This document shows, piece by piece, positions 58,786 to 64,000 of a DNA stretch of 64,000 bases. Each line of letters begins with the position of its first letter. Position 1 is the stretch's first letter. Both the position numbers and the translations under genes were made by a program. The notes under the pieces were generated by a model. The model saw only the letters and a list, made by a program, of their open reading frames with translations, did no database searches and was not told where the DNA came from. The DNA is from Kingdonia uniflora (taxonomy: Eukaryota; Streptophyta; Magnoliopsida; Ranunculales; Circaeasteraceae), in NCBI GenBank assembly GCA_014058105.1, contig JACGCM010002220.1:124001-188000 (forward strand). The letters run 5' to 3'.

Positions 58786-60140
58786 TTGTGTCTTTCACCT
58801 TAATTAACTGTCACGTGGTAGGAGAGAGAAGAGAAACTAACTGTGACTTGGAGAGATTGTTTCTGTTACTGAAGGAAATACTCTTGTTTTAAGTCGAATA
58901 ATTATTACTATTTTAGCTATGTATTAATTGGAATTCAGGAATCAGCTAGTATATAAATTAAAAAGGGGGAACTAGACGTGGAAATCTATGTATTGATAAA
59001 TTGTCATGGTACACTAAGCAACTGTCGCTAAACATGTGAGCTCCCGGACTCGCAAAAAAATCCCCTCGTGGTGGAACTGAGGTGGTCAGAGCTTGAGGTG
59101 ATGTGCTGGGAAGCCCGCCTCTGGTAGCGAACTGGTGATAACAATCTTTTCTGACCCCCAACCTCACAAGGTTTGCCTAGTCGCACCATAGTGTACCACT
59201 TTCAATATCGGATTTTCAGCCCGTTGTAGGATCATTGAGCCGGTCACATAATAGATCATTTAGCCTTCACAATAAATACACCCTTTGTCCAAGGGGAAAT
59301 AGACCAGGATGGCCCCAGCTATTTCAAGAAAATAATATACTAAGGTCTTACTACCAGAAATCATATGCTTCTACGCAATTATTAATCATGTTTTCCTTGT
59401 TTTATGAATCCTCCTCCAGAAGCAGCCTGTGGCCAAAGAGTTGGAGTTGGCAGACGACCGTGGTTTGGACCATCAAGTTCGACACAGTTTTGGCTTGCGG
59501 CAATATTTTCATATGGAGAGTAAAACCTAGTGATGTATTACACATTAAAATTTGTTTGATAATCTAGTTTCACGTATGTATACGTAAATTTTAATAATTA
59601 AGTTAACCAACAATGTCAGTATTCATACCGTCGTGGATCTCAAATGGTTCACAAATGATAGCTCCACCCGCCCTTCACGATTGTGGTACACCATTAAAGG
59701 CGGTCTACTAGTTCCCAGCAACGAGTTATATGACCTGTGCCACCCCGAGAAAAATTGGTACATGTGTGGTGTAGGCAAACATTGTGAGTGTCGAGTCACT
59801 CATGTATCACTTGTTCTACCGGAGTAGCTTCCCAGACCGTCACACCTCAAACTCTTGACCTAACCAGTTCTACAAGGGAATTGGTGAGTCTGTGAGCTCA
59901 CAGTTTAGCTGCAGTTGCTCTGGTTCCAATGACATTTATAGCATAATTTCTTGATTCATCGCCTTTAACTCTATATTACACAGCTTGATTCCTGATTCAG
60001 ATTATATTATTAGCTGACAATATAATATGTAGCTTAAAATGATGAGTCTTTATCTCTCATAACAAACAATACCCTAAAGTCACAGTTGAGTTTCTCTTCT
60101 CTCTCCTACCCCGTGTGCGCGTATTAAACTTGAGAGACAA
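58786..60140. mobile_element. Putative TIR transposon, 1.35 kb, non-coding
   Basis: An inverted repeat of 31-32 bp with one indel and few changes lies at 58819-58849 and 60077-60108 (TAGGAGAGAGAAGAGAAACT, then ACTGTGACTT). Weaker complementarity continues outward: TTGTGTCTTTCACC...TTAAT against TTGTCTCTCAAG...TTTAAT. The interior shows no transposase; frames at 59235-59567 and 59633-59827 have no recognisable domain. Class and TSD are unresolved. Confidence 0.65.
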
Positions 60141-60553
60141 CATATTTAATGTCTCAGGAGCGTTTCACTTTTTCCCAAATCGATGATGAAAAAGTTCAAC
60201 TCTGTGATATGTACAGGTCAGGTTCATTTATCTTCAACTTTTGACTTCTACTGTTTATCTCTGTCATGACATATACCGTCACATGGTCTTTGATTCATTT
60301 TTATATGTTTATCATATCCTTCTTTTTCTTCTTTGCCAGGAACTTTACGAATCTTGAAGTAAGTTGATTACCTGTGATGAAAACTTCATTGGTCCCTAGA
60401 ATTGTAAGGAGTAATTGGTCTAGTTGCTACTTCCCTTTCTAACAAGCTATCTAGGTGTAGTCCTAGAGAGTTAGGTGTTTACTAGGTGTAGTCTCAGCTC
60501 AAGCCATGGATTTGCACCCTAAGGGTGATTCTGCATCAAGTCTATGGAGTTCT

Positions 60554-60778
60554 CAGGGCCGGTACTAGGGTTTTGTGTGCCTAAAGCCACCCTAATAGTG
60601 ATGCCTCCCAAAATTTTGGAGACCTGTTCGCAACTCTTACAGAGTGAGGCCCATATCCAAATAAGGATCTTTTTGGGGATATCACAACTCAATCACTCAC
60701 TGCTATTTTAAATTTTGGTGCCCCTCTAATCCGGGGCCAAAGGCTGTTGCTTTGGTGCCTTACCCGGTGCCGCCCCTG
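60554..60778. mobile_element. hAT-like MITE, 225 bp
   Basis: Termini CAGGGCCGGTACTAGGG (left) and CAGGGGCGGCACCGGG (right, read inward) are imperfect inverted repeats of the hAT CAGGG type. The interior is AT-rich and non-coding. The flanks (GGAGTTCT and AGTTGCAT) do not form a clean 8-bp TSD. Confidence 0.7.
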
Positions 60779-61265
60779 AGTTGCATCACATTTACCATAA
60801 CGATACTCAAATTTATATGCAGTGCATTCGGATCTATCACTCATAATGGGTTGTTTGATTTATGGTGAAGGAACATTGTTATAATTTGTTTTAATGGAGA
60901 TTGTGCCATGCTATTTTATCAGAACGTTATTCCTTTCCATTTAAAATATTCCATCGCGCATCTTTCTATTTGTTTCTCTATCTGGGTATGAACTAAACTA
61001 ATGATTATCTTCAGTCCTTTAACTTTGTATTTTTCAAACTTGTTCTTTCCTGTCATCATTGAAATCTAATTTCATTTGGGTGTCGTTATACATGATTAAC
61101 CTTAGTATCAGAAATTTTAAACTGATATATGTAAAGTATTGGTTTTTGGTTATCGTCACTAACCGGTGCTTATTTAAGTGCAAACCAAAGGATTATGAAA
61201 GTTTGTGAGTCATCAAAATATCACGCGCGTATAAGGCGCTGCAAAAACACTCCTGGTTGTAAGTT
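60779..61265. other. AT-rich intergenic DNA
   Basis: No gene or repeat supported. Confidence 0.5.
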
Positions 61266-62690
61266 CTCGTGAGCTACAGTGAATCTGGGCTGGGGGGTCG
61301 CGGGGGGGCGGGGCGTGGACCAGGACTGCGCGTTATGCCCGCTCACGCTGTCATCCAGCGGGGTTATGACCGCGCGCCGTAGAGGCATATACCGGGAGAG
61401 GAGACCGCTGCAGGTGTAGAGGGTTCGGGACGTCTACTGTGTGCGACCGCCGAAGACCGTGCCAGCGCGGCAAGACGAGGGCCAGCCGGGGCAGGTGGTG
61501 ATATGATAGGTCCAGTGAGCTGTCGGTCTGGCCCTAAGTCCACCCCGCGCCGAGCTAAACGGAACACGGTATAGCGGGGAGGACAGGGCGACGCTCACAG
61601 GGAAACGCGCATGACGCAGAGCCACACTACGACTCCGCAGGAACCACAGAGAGTCCGGAGAAGGCCACGGAGGAGTGGGGGTGCGGGGGGAGAGGGGGGG
61701 GAATCAAAGGGGGAGGTGGGGGGAGGGGAGAGAAGAGTGGGAAGCCGGGGGCAGGAAAAGGGGGGGGAGGAAGCAGTAAAGGTAAAGTCCCTTTAGGGGG
61801 GGACGATGGTGAGGGAAGAAAAGGACGAGGGGGAAGTAAAAAGAAGGGGAGGGGGAGATCACAGGCGAACATAGGGGGGGAGGAGTTGCGACGGAAGGGT
61901 ACAGTGGGCGGGGCAGACAAAGGCAAAGACAGAGGGGGGGCAGGAAAGAGGAAGGGATCAGAACACGCAAAACTGGAGACTCGAATGGAAAGAACACAAA
62001 AAGACTAAGACAAGACACACACCACATAAGGCACACAGAATGGACAGATGAGCGCGAGAAAAGACTCAATCAAGACCTATCTCAAAAGGGGGCTCGGACA
62101 GAAACAGGTATCTCACACACAACAACACACCACCACTGGGGAATATCACAGCGAAACAATCCAAAAACACAGAGCTGACGAAGGAAGGCCTACCAGCACA
62201 AACCCACGAGCCTAGAAACACCTGTAGATCGCTGAAGTAGAGGAGAAAAGAATGGCAAGACAGACGAACTAGCGATACGTGAAGCGAACTGCTAAAGAAG
62301 AAAAACCAACAGGGCAGTACAAGGTTCGTCGAGGATAGGGAAACCGGGAAGACACACGAAGTAAGCGAACGACCGATAGAAGAGAAGAACGTCTCCGGCA
62401 CCAAATCACGCGCCGAAAGGAAAAAGAACGGGGTAGCCGACGCAAGACATGGGAGCCTGCAGAAGGGGAGTGATACAAGAAAGGAACAACCCTATCATGA
62501 AATATACAAACAATAAAAACAGAACACTAACACAACAACAAAAAAACCCAAACAAACACTACAACATAATAAACGGTACATCAAAAAAACCAGAATATAC
62601 CCGAACAGATATAGGTGCTGCGAGGACGAGGTACAGCAAGAACAGCTTCGCTAGCGGCGACAAACCCAAGAGAACGGGGAAACCATGAAC
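61266..62690. other. Compositionally aberrant block; possible assembly or read artefact
   Basis: Composition changes abruptly. 61270-61610 is GC-rich with random-looking sequence. 61670-61960 is almost pure purine with many runs of 5-9 G. 61960-62460 is A/G/C with very little T. 62490-62620 is A/C-rich. No domain, repeat or element signature is present, and minus-strand proline-rich frames only reflect the composition. Such drifting, T-poor sequence is unlike anything else in the window. Confidence 0.7.
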
Positions 62691-63149
62691 GAAGGACTGC
62701 AGAAATGTGAAGGAATCACAAACATTTAAACTCTTTCGTATTAGATGGTAAAAATCTTCGCGAACAACCGTTCTTCGTGAGACCCACCTTTGATAATCCA
62801 ATCTGTTCGCGTTCAGGTGAGGCAATGCAGTTGGAAGGCGAAGTCGCAAGACATGAGACACATAAAATACAGATTATGAAAGAACACGAAAATCTAGAGA
62901 GAGAATGTCACACTAACAAGACTATTTCGTCATCAAGAGATGAGAAACTACTGAGAATTCAAGGAGGTGTGCTGAAATGATTACGGTTGAAGCATGAGAC
63001 CAAATAAGTAAAAATTCTCTACCATCTCAGTTCAATCTAAGATATTAAAAAAGATTTGCCTCATTACTATTTACTTATATAAAATATAGTAGCGAAGTTA
63101 TTAAAATAAATATTAAATTTTGATATTTTTTTGTTTAGGTATAGAATAT
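62691..63149. other. Intergenic DNA with a short coiled-coil-like frame
   Basis: Normal AT-rich composition resumes. A frame at 62777-62980 includes EVARHETHKIQIMKEHENLE, charged and helix-prone, preceded by an AG acceptor-like site. It may be an exon fragment of a coiled-coil protein. I do not recognise it and no neighbouring exon is visible. Confidence 0.35.
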
Positions 63150-64000
63150 CGCGTCGCGTATTCGATCACTGGTGTTGCCTTCTTTTAGTAGAAGGACAAA
63201 TAGATCGCTCTAGTAGGTACAATAGTCACTTATACCATTTTACTGGCTTTTATGCTGGGCAGAACTATGCCGCTATAGTCTTTATAATTTCTTGGTGTAT
63301 GTTGCTGATAAATTAAGCATCCTTTTAGTAGTTTCTTAATATGTATTCCTAACCATAACTTCTTTTACTTAGATCTTTCATCTCGAACTCCTCTTTTAAA
63401 GAGGCGACAACCGTCCTTCTCTCTCCCTGATTCCGATGAAGTTCGGTCATCTACATGAACCGTTATAGGAAATCTTGTGTTTTGCCTTTTTGATAAACAC
63501 ACATGGGTTATCAGATCAATTAAGTAATCCCAATTTTTGCCAATGCTCAATTAACCAATTATGCCACATTATGCCCGGATTGCTTTGATCCTATATGATT
63601 ATAACTGTCTGTGCAACCTTTTTTCTTGTCCCTGTTTATATTCTTTGTAAAGGAACCCCCTGGGAATTTTCATGCCTGTGTATGCATGTATCCAACTTAC
63701 GCGTTTTTAACAGGTATGTTGTACACCAAATCATTAGACCCATGTTTAGTCCTTCTAATCTGCAAACTGAGTTACGGCTAACGGAATGTGGATTTCATGT
63801 TCATCACGGGTTATAGTTTCCTCCAATAATCGATTCCCATCTTGGGGAAATTCCCTTGTACACATGAGCTTTAATACCTCAGTATATCCCCCCATATTCA
63901 TTACGTTCCTTCCGTATGAATTACAATTTAATCCTAATGGCTTTGTGGAAACATCCAACGGGACATTCCGTTGAAATACCTACTCTTTTGCCAAGCGTCC
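63150..64000 (-). mobile_element. Second copy of the copia RT region seen at 21-21.8 kb
   Basis: The sequence parallels 21060-21800 phrase by phrase: AGATCTTTCATCTC(G)AACTCC, TCTTTTAAAGAGGCGACAAC, AAATCTTGTGTTTT, TTTTTGATAAACACACATGG and GTATGCATGTATCCA. On the minus strand it is copia RT (VVYVDDL region). It is more degraded than the first copy and continues past the window edge. Confidence 0.8.

Noticed and set aside
61627..62069. Long minus-strand proline/leucine/serine-rich open frames
   Set aside because: They only mirror the purine-run composition of the aberrant block. No domain or plausible codon usage is seen.

Overview
The window is a TE-dense stretch of plant nuclear DNA. It almost certainly comes from a eudicot: it has a berberine-bridge-enzyme-like (BBE-like) gene pair, a CNL resistance gene relic, Ty1/copia, Ty3 chromovirus, plant L1 LINE, CACTA, hAT and Mutator-type elements, and tRNA-derived SINEs. 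I see no bacterial operons, tRNA, rRNA or organellar genes. The only gene that looks intact and cellular is the BBE-like oxidase at 17676-19277 (minus strand).

Layout. 1-3063: 3' half of an apparently intact Ty3 chromovirus polyprotein with a C-terminal chromodomain, then its 3' LTR. About 3100-10550: a decayed L1-type LINE (ORF1 with DUF4283 and a CCHC knuckle; ORF2 with endonuclease, RT, zf-RVT and RNase H). 10560-12590: TTCGAACAGA repeats, a SINE, and duplicated BBE flank. 12598-14213: BBE pseudogene carrying a 440-bp MITE. 15118-16783: small LTR element with no coding capacity. 17676-19566: intact BBE gene with a tandemly duplicated promoter/start segment. 19775-22330: minus-strand copia remnant. 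22751-23313: MULE-type MITE with a 9-bp TSD. 23869-30238: copia element without pol, arranged LTR-internal-LTR-PBS. 30239-33363: CACTA-like element carrying a near-full-length F-box gene copy and an HSP70 exon. 33364-37630: unclassified repeat-rich DNA. 37885-40650: decayed plus-strand copia. 40645-41460: hAT-like AT-rich element. 41530-58740: a CC-NB-LRR gene relic split by three large insertions. 58786-61265: TIR elements. 61266-62690: compositionally aberrant block. 63150-64000: a second copy of the copia family seen at 19.8-22.3 kb.

The history can be read from the nesting. The NLR relic is interrupted by a CACTA element (42156-46121, TSD TGG), by a copia element (46861-51336) and by a short-LTR copia element (53010-57585, TSD CTTCA). 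For the CACTA and the short-LTR copia, removing the insertion restores a continuous NLR reading. The CACTA element carries five correctly spliced-looking exons of a CULLIN1 gene, an LEA-like fragment and a SINE. The other CACTA-like element, about 9 kb away, carries an F-box gene copy and an HSP70 exon. Fragments of two subunits of the same SCF ubiquitin ligase (F-box and CUL1) in neighbouring transposons are the most striking observation here.

All calls come from reading motifs and repeats by eye. Boundaries of degenerate elements are approximate, and no database search was possible.
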